The notes beneath the pieces are model-generated. The model did no database searches. It was not told the DNA's origin and was given only the letters and a program-made list of their open reading frames with translations. Made by a program: the position numbers and the translations under genes. A stretch of 64,000 nt of DNA, from assembly GCF_000187245.1 (NCBI RefSeq), contig NC_027863.1, positions 370,735 to 434,734 of the forward strand, written 5' to 3'. This DNA is from Ogataea parapolymorpha DL-1 (Eukaryota > Ascomycota > Pichiomycetes > Pichiales > Pichiaceae). Shown in pieces: positions 18,436 to 28,606 of this stretch; the first letter of the stretch is position 1; every line of letters starts with the position of its first letter.

Positions 18436-18630
18436 ATGCAACGCGACGAGCTCGCTAGAGCGCGTGCAGCGGTCCTCAACCAGCTCTCCAGCCAGGACGC
18501 GATGATGGTGCACGCTCTTAACCACCAGTTTGCTCAAATTTACGGCACAAAAGCAAAAGACACCGTCACAACCACCAAGCAATACGAACACGAGCTGATG
18601 AAGCAGCTGTGCGGCAAAAAACGAACATGA
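18436..18630 (+). CDS. Small 64-residue helical protein, function unknown
   Basis: The ATG at 18436 opens 64 codons between tRNA-Thr and the AIR gene. The protein is Gln/Lys/Ala-rich with a probable long helix (ELARARAAVLNQL, then MMVHALNHQF) and a basic end (KQLCGKKRT). It has no signal peptide, membrane segment or metal motif. The local base composition matches that of neighbouring genes. Small helical proteins of this size occur as subunits of many complexes (kinetochore, spliceosome, mitochondria); I could not match it to any of them. Confidence 0.5.
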   Translation: MQRDELARARAAVLNQLSSQDAMMVHALNHQFAQIYGTKAKDTVTTTKQYEHELMKQLCGKKRT

Positions 18631-18670
18631 CCGCGTGCAATCCTATCTATTACTCGTTCTATAATACACG

Positions 18671-19587
18671 TCATTTGCGTTTGTCCTTCTTCTCCTTGCG
18701 TTTCCGCTTGGTCACATATCCGGACCGCGAAGGAGCAGGCGGGCCTGCTGGTTTCTGCGGGAGCACCCCGGATTTCTTGGGCTGAGGCGTCCTGTTATCT
18801 TTGTACTTGCCGCCGAACTTGCCGTTTTTGTCGTTCTTTTCGTTCTTGTTGTTCTTGTCGCTCCAGTCATTTTTTTTCTGACGCTTGTCTCTGTGTCCGT
18901 TGTCTCTATATTCTTCAAACAGCGGCCGCCGCTTTCTAGATTGGGACGAATGGTACTGTCTTCGGAGCTGGCGGGGCAGGTTTTCACCGGTGAAGGCAGA
19001 CCCGTTGATGTTGGGCGTCTTCGAAACCCGCGGCCGCGGACACTCGTCGCCGTAGTGGCCGCGTTCCGCACAATTGTAGCAGTATATGTAGTCTGCTGGA
19101 TATTTGAATTTGTGATTTTTCTCGTACGCTATGGTGATATAGCTTCGCCAAATGTTGGGACAGCGGTCTGCAGAGTGGGATTTCGAGTTGCAGTCGGTGC
19201 AGAAGTTGAATTTTCGTCTCTGCTTGCACTGGTTGCGGAAATGGCCGCGTTCGCCGCAATTAGTGCACACCATCGAGTTAGGACACTGTGTTTCGTAGTG
19301 GTCGTCGACTTTGCCGCACGCATGGCAGACTACAACCTTGCAGTTGGCACGAATGTGGCCGCGGCGGTGGCAGTTTGAGCACACGGGCTGCGACAGTTCT
19401 GGATCCGTGACTCCAAAGTATCGTCCCTCGCCCCTGAGCTCTACCAGCTCGTCGTTGTTGTTGTTGACCTCTCCATAGTCCAGCGACACCACAGGTGGTA
19501 CGCTTGGAGTCTCACTGGACGGTCTAAGGGTTAGCAGGTGCCAGGGAAATTTACTTACATCTCGTCCAAGTCTTCTGGATCAGACAT
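18671..19587 (-). CDS. AIR2: TRAMP complex zinc-knuckle protein Air1/Air2, spliced
   Basis: Joined exons 19587-19559 and 19523-18671 encode 293 residues. Five CCHC-type zinc knuckles run from about residues 60 to 180 (patterns such as CSNCHRRGHIRANC, CTNCGERGHFRNQC, CYNCAERGHYGDEC). A basic, low-complexity tail ends KRKEKKDKRK. Air1/Air2 bind RNA and bridge the poly(A) polymerase Trf4/5 in TRAMP, which marks nuclear RNA for exosome decay. The 5' part of the main frame has no ATG; exon 1 (ten codons, MSDPEDLDE plus a split Ile) supplies the start. Yeast has two paralogues, and I cannot say which name applies. It diverges from THS1 across about 97 bases. Confidence 0.9.
19524..19558 (-). other. 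35-nt intron in the AIR gene
   Basis: On the minus strand the 5' splice site is GTAAGT (19558-19553), the branch box is TGCTAAC (19536-19530) and the acceptor TAG ends at 19524. A second acceptor, CAG, nine bases further, would give a 44-nt intron in the same frame. Retention gives a stop two codons after the junction, so splicing is needed. Confidence 0.85.
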
Positions 19588-19684
19588 AGATATAAAACAA
19601 TATTTTCAATAACGAAAATTCTTACCCGGCCAGTTTGTTGAAAAATAGGTCTATCAAAATATAAATTACTCTCAATAATTCACC

Positions 19685-21829
19685 ATGTCTGAAATCGAAA
19701 AGAAAGTTGAAGCGCTTTCTGTCAAGGACAAGAAGCCTAAGAAGGCCTCCAAGAAGTCTGGAGATGATGCCGCCAAAAGACCACTCGAGCTGGATCCGAA
19801 GCCGGACTTCATTGAGCACAGAATCAGGATCTTTGAAAGAATCAAGGCTAGACAAGACGCAGAACTTGCAGCCAAAGAGAGACTGCCAATCAAGGTCACT
19901 CTGAAGGATGGGACGGTCAAGGAGGCCACTTCTTGGGAAACCACGCCGTTCGATATTGCCAAAGAGATCGGCAAGTCGTTCTGCGAAAGACAAGTGATTT
20001 CCAAGGTCAACGGCGAGCTGTGGGACCTGGAGAGACCGTTCGAGGCCGACTCTAAGCTTGAGTTCTTTGACTTTGACTCGCCAGAGGGAAAACAGGTTTT
20101 CTGGCACTCTTCCGCCCATATTTTGGGAGAAGGCTGCGAAAATCACTACGGTGCTCATTTGTGTTTTGGTCCTCCTACTGAAGACGGCTTTTTCTACGAT
20201 ATGGCCATTGACGAGGGAGATTACAAAGTTTCGCAGAACGACTTTTCCGATATCGAAACTCTATGTTCCAGAGCCATCAAGGAGAAACAGCCTTTTGAGA
20301 GACTTGTCATGACCAAAGACGAGCTCTTGGAAATGTTCAGCTACAACAAGTACAAGGTCGCGCTTATCAAAAGCAAGATCCCAGACGGTACCTCATCCAC
20401 GGTTTACAGATGCGGTCCATTGATCGACTTGTGCAGAGGCCCCCACGTTCCTCACACCGGAAGAGTGAAGGCGTTTAAAGTGCTCAAGAACTCTTCGTCT
20501 TATTTCCTGGGAGACTCGAACAACGACTCTTTGCAGAGAGTGTACGGTGTCTCTTTCCCTGACAAGGCTCTAATGAAGGAACATCTCAAGTTCCTGGAGG
20601 AAGCTGCTGCTAGAGACCATAGAAAGATCGGAAGAGAGCAAGACCTGTTCTTCTTCCACGAAATGTCGCCAGGTTCGTGTTTCTGGCTGCCTCACGGTGC
20701 CAGAATTTACAACGGCTTGTGCGAGCTTCTGAGAACCCAGTACAGAAAGAGAGGCTACGAGGAGGTGATTACTCCAAACATGTACAACTCCAAGCTTTGG
20801 GAGACCTCTGGTCACTGGGCCAACTACAAGGAAAATATGTTCACTTTCGAGGTCGAAAAGGATACATTTGGTCTCAAGCCAATGAACTGTCCTGGTCACT
20901 GTCTGATGTTCAAATCCAGAGAGAGATCGTACAGAGAGTTGCCGTGGAGAGTTGCCGATTTCGGTGTGATCCACAGAAACGAATTTTCCGGTGCTCTTTC
21001 CGGGCTGACCAGAGTCAGAAGATTCCAGCAAGACGATGCGCACATTTTCTGTACCCAGGACCAGATTGAGGATGAGATCTCAGGTGTTTTTGATTTCTTG
21101 CAGCACATCTACGGTATTTTCGGTTTCGAATTCAAGATGGAGTTGTCCACGAGACCAGAGAAGTACGTGGGGGACATTGAGACCTGGAATAACGCAGAGG
21201 CAAAGCTGGAGAGTGCCTTGAACAAGTGGGGCGGCAAATGGGAGCTGAACCCTGGAGACGGTGCGTTCTACGGTCCAAAGATCGACATCATGATTTCGGA
21301 TGCCTTGAAAAGATGGCACCAGTGTGCCACTATCCAGCTCGACTTCCAGCTGCCAAACAGATTCGAGCTCGAATTTAGAGGCAAGGATGACTCTGCTGAG
21401 GTCCAGCGCCCGGTGATGATCCACAGAGCCATCTTGGGATCCATTGAGAGAATGACTGCTATCTTGACTGAACACTTTGCCGGTAAGTGGCCGTTCTGGC
21501 TGTCTCCTAGACAGATTCTGGTGGTCCCTGTTGGTGTCAGGTACTTCGACTATGCCCAGGAGGTGCAAAAGCTGCTGCAGACTGAAGGATTCTATGCAGA
21601 CGTGGATCTTTCTGGCAACACTCTGCAGAAAAAGGTGAGAACCGGCCAGTTGCAAAAATACAATTTCATCTTCATCGTTGGTGAGCAGGAGCAGAACGAG
21701 AAGGCCGTCAACATCAGAAACAGAGACATCCAGGAGTTACAGAGTAAGAACGACATGGTCAAGCTCAACGACGTGCTTCCTAAGTTGCATGCTCTTAGAG
21801 ACGAAAAGAGAAATGATAATGCTTTATAA
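19685..21829 (+). CDS. THS1: Threonyl-tRNA synthetase, cytosolic
   Basis: 714 residues, matching yeast Ths1. The N-terminus is a Lys-rich eukaryotic extension (about 40 residues). A TGS domain follows ([20 protein letters not shown], about residues 75-140), then the second additional domain with the HxxxH-type editing site ([11 protein letters not shown]), and the class II catalytic core: motif 2 around [18 protein letters not shown] and motif 3 around [11 protein letters not shown]. The C-terminal anticodon-binding domain ([15 protein letters not shown]) closes the protein. It charges tRNA-Thr in the cytosol. Start ATG at 19685. Codon choice is that of a highly expressed gene. Confidence 0.97.
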   Translation: MSEIEKKVEALSVKDKKPKKASKKSGDDAAKRPLELDPKPDFIEHRIRIFERIKARQDAELAAKERLPIKVTLKDGTVKEATSWETTPFDIAKEIGKSFCERQVISKVNGELWDLERPFEADSKLEFFDFDSPEGKQVFWHSSAHILGEGCENHYGAHLCFGPPTEDGFFYDMAIDEGDYKVSQNDFSDIETLCSRAIKEKQPFERLVMTKDELLEMFSYNKYKVALIKSKIPDGTSSTVYRCGPLIDLCRGPHVPHTGRVKAFKVLKNSSSYFLGDSNNDSLQRVYGVSFPDKALMKEHLKFLEEAAARDHRKIGREQDLFFFHEMSPGSCFWLPHGARIYNGLCELLRTQYRKRGYEEVITPNMYNSKLWETSGHWANYKENMFTFEVEKDTFGLKPMNCPGHCLMFKSRERSYRELPWRVADFGVIHRNEFSGALSGLTRVRRFQQDDAHIFCTQDQIEDEISGVFDFLQHIYGIFGFEFKMELSTRPEKYVGDIETWNNAEAKLESALNKWGGKWELNPGDGAFYGPKIDIMISDALKRWHQCATIQLDFQLPNRFELEFRGKDDSAEVQRPVMIHRAILGSIERMTAILTEHFAGKWPFWLSPRQILVVPVGVRYFDYAQEVQKLLQTEGFYADVDLSGNTLQKKVRTGQLQKYNFIFIVGEQEQNEKAVNIRNRDIQELQSKNDMVKLNDVLPKLHALRDEKRNDNAL

Positions 21830-21905
21830 GTATATATTTCGAACATCCTTGCACCCAGCCAATTCGGTAAATGTGGGGATCAAATAAATTTGAAGTTAAT
21901 AATAT

Positions 21906-22787
21906 ATGGCTTCGCGTCGTCTAGCCCACCCTTCTACAATACAACTTAAACGTCGACTGACCGCCATCAATGGTAGCCCATCCTCTCAATCGCCATCCAT
22001 TATGGACTCGCTTATTCGCACGGTAGATGCAAAGTCCAAAGACCTTGAGCTCCCGGCCACCAACTTCCTTGTTCACGAGCGGCTGTTGTATCCCAAGGGA
22101 GCAGCAGTGGACAACATGCTGAAGCTCGTCTCGCGAATCGCTCCCGGGATTCCAATTGCAAAAGCTCAGTTGATGGAATCCTGGCAGGAGGAAGTGTCAA
22201 AGGCAGTCATATTCCCCTGTCTCACGGAGCATGCTGCGCAGCGCAAATTCGGGGAGATTGTCAAGACTATGTTCTGGCCATATTTTAGAGCGTCACCAGG
22301 GGTCATGAACCAACTGCTGAGCACGAGGTTCCACAGCGATCTTGCGGATGCCATGTTGAGCAATCGCCATCTGGACGAACACAATTTAAATATTTTGGCC
22401 CAGATAAAGGAGGAGAATCGGGAGCACCAATTCCATGTGTTGAGAGACAGCGAGATGCTGCTGTTTCCAAATGCAAGGGATAAACATAAAAAATCCTTAG
22501 CCAGGTTGTTACGGTCCCGTTTCCTTACGGTCCATGAAGCAGACGACCAAGAGACGAGCGAGAACCGTCTTTTAAAAAGCTCAAATTCTAATTTTTTGCT
22601 GGTTGCAGGTGACACCAAGACGGCTATGGAGTATTTCAGGCTCCTGGGCGCGCTGAAGAACAGATCGTCCGACATCAAAGGATCGGTTGCCTTGGTGATT
22701 CCCGGCTCGCTCTACTCGCACTCCGACGATTTCTGGACTCTTGGGTCGCTGGATGATGTATATTCGACAATGAAAAAAAATGCGTAA
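21906..22787 (+). CDS. Unassigned 293-residue protein, possibly mitochondrial
   Basis: ATG at 21906. The N-terminus is basic and hydroxyl-rich with few acidic residues (MASRRLAHPSTIQLKRRLT), which could be a mitochondrial presequence. The rest is mixed helical, with conserved-looking blocks (NFLVHERLLYPKGAA, MFWPYFRASPGVMNQLL, VALVIPGSLYSHSDDFW). I see no catalytic motif and no membrane span. The last five codons (K-K-N-A-stop) overlap the Pol III terminator and the 3' end of the tRNA-Gly gene on the opposite strand. A Gep5/Rrg5-like mitochondrial factor of similar length is one idea, unproven. Confidence 0.7.
   Translation: MASRRLAHPSTIQLKRRLTAINGSPSSQSPSIMDSLIRTVDAKSKDLELPATNFLVHERLLYPKGAAVDNMLKLVSRIAPGIPIAKAQLMESWQEEVSKAVIFPCLTEHAAQRKFGEIVKTMFWPYFRASPGVMNQLLSTRFHSDLADAMLSNRHLDEHNLNILAQIKEENREHQFHVLRDSEMLLFPNARDKHKKSLARLLRSRFLTVHEADDQETSENRLLKSSNSNFLLVAGDTKTAMEYFRLLGALKNRSSDIKGSVALVIPGSLYSHSDDFWTLGSLDDVYSTMKKNA
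22773..22780 (-). terminator. Pol III terminator read as sense codons on the other strand
   Basis: Eight A residues on the plus strand form T8 right after the minus-strand tRNA-Gly. On the plus strand the same bases encode the Lys-Lys-Asn of the adjoining gene. Confidence 0.85.
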
Positions 22788-22851
22788 ACCCGGAATCGAA
22801 CCGGGGGCTCGTCGATGGCAACGACGAATTTTACCACTAAACCATTTACGC
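22781..22851 (-). tRNA. tRNA-Gly (GCC), overlapping the preceding gene's stop
   Basis: Third identical 71-nt copy with anticodon GCC. Its 3' end (22781-22787) coincides with the GCG-TAA end of the plus-strand gene. Confidence 0.98.
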
Positions 22852-23123
22852 TTTGTTGTATAAGTTAACGGTATTCTGTTCCCAGATAGAGTGAATAATG
22901 GAACTTGCAAAGTGAATGATAGTTAGTGACCATGTTACCATGAGCAACATATATGCTGTATTGTTGTAACCTGCAAACCATTTGTAGTGTGCGAGAATCA
23001 AAGAAGGCCTGGCGAGAAGTGCAGAGTTCTCACAAAAGCTGATATTGGACCTATTTGGGTTAAGTGTTGACATCACATCAGGAATACCATAGATACTGGT
23101 GTATTAAAAGATACATAACAATT

Positions 23124-25031
<1,908 letters not shown>

Positions 25032-25064
25032 TGTAAATAGGATGTAAATAGAAGCTGAGATTTG

Positions 25065-25520
25065 TTATGATATCATGCCCATTTTCTCATATACGGGGAT
25101 GGCATTTAGCGAAAAACTGTGATTTTGTGCAGGTTTGAACTCCGCGCACTCCGCAATGTCGTCCAGCGTGCCATCCCGACCGTACGCCTTCATCATTTTG
25201 GAGTAGAGAACATTGAGCTTTGGAGGATTGGTTAGTGCTGCAATAGAGTTGTCGAAGCCGTAGTAATGAATTATAGCGAAAAACCTAGCAATGAGATCGG
25301 TATCTGCTTCCGCGACGGTTTCCAAAATGTCCTGTAACACTTTCTCATTTTCTGTAGTTTGCGGCAGTGCCAAAAGGTAGTCTTTGGGAGCAAAACGCTC
25401 CAGGCATTGGTCGATCGCAACTGATCGGTTCAAATTGAGCGAAAGCCCATACTCATCCACTATGATGACATTGCATGGTATAGCCAGAATAATTGGAAGA
25501 ATAAGGAGAAAAGCAAGCAT
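25065..25520 (-). CDS. Small secreted protein of unknown function
   Basis: 151 residues from the ATG at 25520. The first 15 residues (MLAFLLILPIILAIP) form a strong signal peptide; three Cys (about 16, 39, 125) and two N-glycosylation sequons (NRS, NHS) follow. No C-terminal hydrophobic tail or HDEL is present, so it is probably soluble in the secretory route or exported. The rest looks helical (VLQDILETVAEADTDLIARFFAIIHYYG). I recognise no family. It converges with HSP60, 33 bases apart. Confidence 0.65.
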   Translation of the reverse strand: MLAFLLILPIILAIPCNVIIVDEYGLSLNLNRSVAIDQCLERFAPKDYLLALPQTTENEKVLQDILETVAEADTDLIARFFAIIHYYGFDNSIAALTNPPKLNVLYSKMMKAYGRDGTLDDIAECAEFKPAQNHSFSLNAIPVYEKMGMIS

Positions 25521-25700
25521 CGCAACTCACAAAAATCAGACCTTAGCAGTCAGCCTCTGACACAAGTCCAGTTTGCGTAGCAGTGCCTCAATTGCAATCT
25601 GAAATAATATAAACTTTACGACTCTCTGGTGCCTTGACTTTAGCCTCGCGACGAATATATTTTTTTTATTTATTTATCTATTTCTTATCTTTTTTTTTTC

Positions 25701-26828
25701 ATGCTCAACAGGACATTCGCTGCGTTTTGGCTCTTCGGACTGGTCAATAATGTCCTCTACGTCGTAATTCTTTCTGCGGCGGTAGATCTCGTTGGACCAT
25801 TGACTCCTAAGGCCATTGTGCTCATGGCTGACGTGCTTCCTTCATTCTTGCTAAAGCTGGCATCGCCTTTTTTCATCCACACAATCCCCTATCATATTCG
25901 CATTTGCATCCTTGTGCTTCTAAGTTTCGTGGGAATGCTGACGGTCTCGCTGTTTGAAAACGTTGCAGTTGTACTCTTTGGTATCATTCTTGCATCCATG
26001 TCCTCCGGTCTGGGCGAGACCACATTTCTTCAGCTGACTCATTACTACACGCAATCAGCTCTAAGCGCATGGTCTTCTGGAACAGGCGGAGCAGGGCTTG
26101 CCGGGGCCTTTGTATACATGTTCTTGACTACATGGATGGGAATTAGTGTCAGAAATGCGCTTTTGACATTCTCTATTGTTCCGTTCACTTTCATTATCTG
26201 CTATTTCCGACTGCTTCCTTCCCCAAGCTTGAAGTTTTCTGAGCGAGTGGAGCAGCCAATTCTCCTGGTGGAGTCAAATTATCAAAGCACCATCAGAAGA
26301 ATCAAACCTCTGGTGGTGCCCTACATGCTCCCTCTGTTCACGGTGTATGTGGCAGAGTACGTTATCAACCAGGGTGTCAGTCCAACGCTACTTTTCCCGA
26401 TTGAAGAGATGCCATTCCACAACTATAGAGACGCGTACGTCACATACGGAACACTATACCAGCTTGGGGTTTTTGTATCGAGGTCATCAGGACAGTTTGT
26501 GCGGATCCATAACCTTGCGATGCCTGCATTGCTCCAGACGATCAATTTGGTGATTTGTGTGTTGCAATCCATGTATGTCATTTTCCCGAACATCTATTGG
26601 CTGTTCTTTCTCATCTTGTACGAAGGACTCCTGGGAGGGTCTGCGTATGTGAACACGTTCATGCTGGTAACGGAAACAGTACCTCTTGCCGAGCGAGAGT
26701 TCGCAATGGGATGTGTGGGGATCAGTGACAGCGCGGGAATTGTCGTTGCTGCGTCCTTGGCCATGATGCTAGAGCCCCATCTGTGTGCATTCCAGGTCGC
26801 AACGGGTCGAGACTATTGCCAACGTTGA
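25701..26828 (+). CDS. BTN1: Battenin homologue (CLN3), vacuolar membrane protein
   Basis: 375 residues, polytopic, with about ten hydrophobic segments and the family blocks FWLFGLVNNVLYVVILSAA, SSGLGETTFLQLTHYY, WSSGTGGAGLAGAFVY and a C-terminal LLGGSAYVNTF. It matches yeast Btn1/Yhc3 and human CLN3. The family acts in the vacuole or Golgi membrane in pH and basic amino-acid balance; human CLN3 loss causes juvenile Batten disease and the protein is linked to glycerophosphodiester export. ATG at 25701. It converges with BIT61; only three bases separate the stops. Confidence 0.95.
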   Translation: MLNRTFAAFWLFGLVNNVLYVVILSAAVDLVGPLTPKAIVLMADVLPSFLLKLASPFFIHTIPYHIRICILVLLSFVGMLTVSLFENVAVVLFGIILASMSSGLGETTFLQLTHYYTQSALSAWSSGTGGAGLAGAFVYMFLTTWMGISVRNALLTFSIVPFTFIICYFRLLPSPSLKFSERVEQPILLVESNYQSTIRRIKPLVVPYMLPLFTVYVAEYVINQGVSPTLLFPIEEMPFHNYRDAYVTYGTLYQLGVFVSRSSGQFVRIHNLAMPALLQTINLVICVLQSMYVIFPNIYWLFFLILYEGLLGGSAYVNTFMLVTETVPLAEREFAMGCVGISDSAGIVVAASLAMMLEPHLCAFQVATGRDYCQR

Positions 26829-26831
26829 TCG

Positions 26832-28559
26832 CTAAATTAGCATGCTTTTCATGGATGGCTGCGTATTCATATTGTTGCATTTTTCTCTCACCTGCTGCAT
26901 AAGATTTTCCACAATTTTCTGGTTTGTGTCGTTGGTGTCTGCACGGTTGAGGACTGAGAGACAGTGTAGCAGCTTTTCATTGTTTTGCTGTTCTCGACCA
27001 GCATTTACTCCCCGAAGGTTTTCGTGCGAGGTGCGCGACAGCGAGGCTGAGGAGCTGGTAGCAAATGACATGGTCCGGTCTTTTCTGCGCTCTTTTTCTG
27101 CGTCTGCCTGTCTCATACTCTCATAAAGTGGAATAACCACGTTGTCGCGGAAGCTGACAAACACAATGTTCTCCACACTTGGCTTGCCTCTCCAGCCTCC
27201 GCCCAAAATTTCCTCGAACGAGTCGTCCTCAAGCGGTAAAAATACTCCTTGTAGGTAAAAATGCATGTCTTGGAAAAAGTAATCCCAGAGCAAAGCACAG
27301 GCGTCGCGGAAACTTGGCTCGCTCGTAACAAGAGACAGTGCAGATCCTCTTGTGGGTGAAGTTTTGCGGTCGCGGGGCTTGAGCATAAATTCCTTCGTTG
27401 TGTCGTCTTGGTATAACTGTGAAAGAAAGGTGTTCATTCCGTGTTTGAGGAACTCTTGTATTTCTTGAACGATGCTGGAGCTCTTCACGGGAGACATGGT
27501 TCCGTAAGAGCTGGAAGGAGACCTTCCAGATGAAGCAAAAGTAGGCGTCGGAGCTCCCAGAGGAGTGTAAGGGGTAGTAGTAGCTGCTCCGTCAAATACA
27601 CTGGAGAAGTTGTTTGGAGAAAATATAGGCGAGTAAGCGATCTTGTCAGACGGGATCTGGTTGGAGCGCAGTCTAAGATGAAGGTATACTAGCTTGTTGA
27701 TCTCTTCTATCGGGATTTTAAGTCGCTCGCAGTAGAATATGGGCGATACCAAGGACGAAACCAACGACCATGCTTCGTCTGCTATAGCATCCGTGTCTCC
27801 CGACAATGACGAGTTATTGACGCTCAATTTCTCAAGCTCTGTGATGGTGTTCTGTAATTCTTGCACCGTCATGGAGCTGTTCACCAGGGACGGATGGAAC
27901 GAGTAGAGCATCTCGCCGCCGTGCAGGGCCGAGACTCTTGAGTTAGAGCTCGAAGAGGACTTTGTGGTGTCTTTGCGCGAGCGTAGAATGCCATGATAGT
28001 GCTTATGTTTGCTTTGCTGGTCGTTCAAGGCGCTAAAACTGGCTATTCGTTCGACTTCCTTGGAAGTCCTCGCCAGCGGAGACTTGAGCTCTTTGGACGG
28101 CATGATCGTTGTCTGGATCGACAGATTGTCCGGTCTTTTGAGCTTTGCCGAGAACGTGCTACTGTTGCCGCTGTTTTTGTCGTTTGTAAGAGTTGACGTT
28201 GAGGTGACAGAGTCATTGGAACTTGACTGGTAATTCGCATGAGAGTCGGAAGGTGATCGTTTCATCTTCTCTGCCGTCTTGTTGAAAAATCGGGTCAGCT
28301 TTGTCTCCATGGTACCGAGCCGCGAAATGGTGGTCGAGGACGACATTGTTCGATGCAGAGAAGAGTGCGAGGCGGTATCCTGTGGCGGATCCTGGCTGCT
28401 GCGGACATTGTTAAACTCTACATTGGAGACTGTATTTTGCTGAAGGAAAGATGTTGCTGAATCATTACCCAATGTGTAACTGAACGTGCTGTTGCTGCGC
28501 TGTTTGGGATCACCATCGAACCGAGTGGACCCAGAACTGCTATTTCGTCTATGGGACAT
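26832..28559 (-). CDS. BIT61: TORC2 subunit with HbrB domain (Bit61/Bit2, PRR5-like)
   Basis: 575 residues from the ATG at 28559. The first 220 are Ser/Thr-rich and low complexity. The HbrB domain follows from about residue 240: ADEAWSLVSSLVSPIFYCERLKIPIEEINKLV, later SIVQEIQEFLKHGMNTFL, CALLWDYFFQDMHFYLQGVFLPL and VVIPLYESM. This domain defines Bit61/Bit2 in yeast and PRR5/PRR5L in animals, which bind the Tsc11/Avo3 side of TOR complex 2 at the plasma membrane. Divergent from MON1 with 47 bases between the ATGs. Confidence 0.9.
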   Translation of the reverse strand: MSHRRNSSSGSTRFDGDPKQRSNSTFSYTLGNDSATSFLQQNTVSNVEFNNVRSSQDPPQDTASHSSLHRTMSSSTTISRLGTMETKLTRFFNKTAEKMKRSPSDSHANYQSSSNDSVTSTSTLTNDKNSGNSSTFSAKLKRPDNLSIQTTIMPSKELKSPLARTSKEVERIASFSALNDQQSKHKHYHGILRSRKDTTKSSSSSNSRVSALHGGEMLYSFHPSLVNSSMTVQELQNTITELEKLSVNNSSLSGDTDAIADEAWSLVSSLVSPIFYCERLKIPIEEINKLVYLHLRLRSNQIPSDKIAYSPIFSPNNFSSVFDGAATTTPYTPLGAPTPTFASSGRSPSSSYGTMSPVKSSSIVQEIQEFLKHGMNTFLSQLYQDDTTKEFMLKPRDRKTSPTRGSALSLVTSEPSFRDACALLWDYFFQDMHFYLQGVFLPLEDDSFEEILGGGWRGKPSVENIVFVSFRDNVVIPLYESMRQADAEKERRKDRTMSFATSSSASLSRTSHENLRGVNAGREQQNNEKLLHCLSVLNRADTNDTNQKIVENLMQQVREKCNNMNTQPSMKSMLI

Positions 28560-28606
28560 GATCAATAATTAAATTCAAGAGATTTATTTTTCTTATTCCT
28601 TCCCTG

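Noticed and set aside
25541..25660. Minus-strand open stretch of about 40 codons in the BTN1 promoter that looks helical
   Set aside because: No ATG in frame and no room for an upstream exon. A possible 3' splice site (TTTCAG) is present but unsupported.
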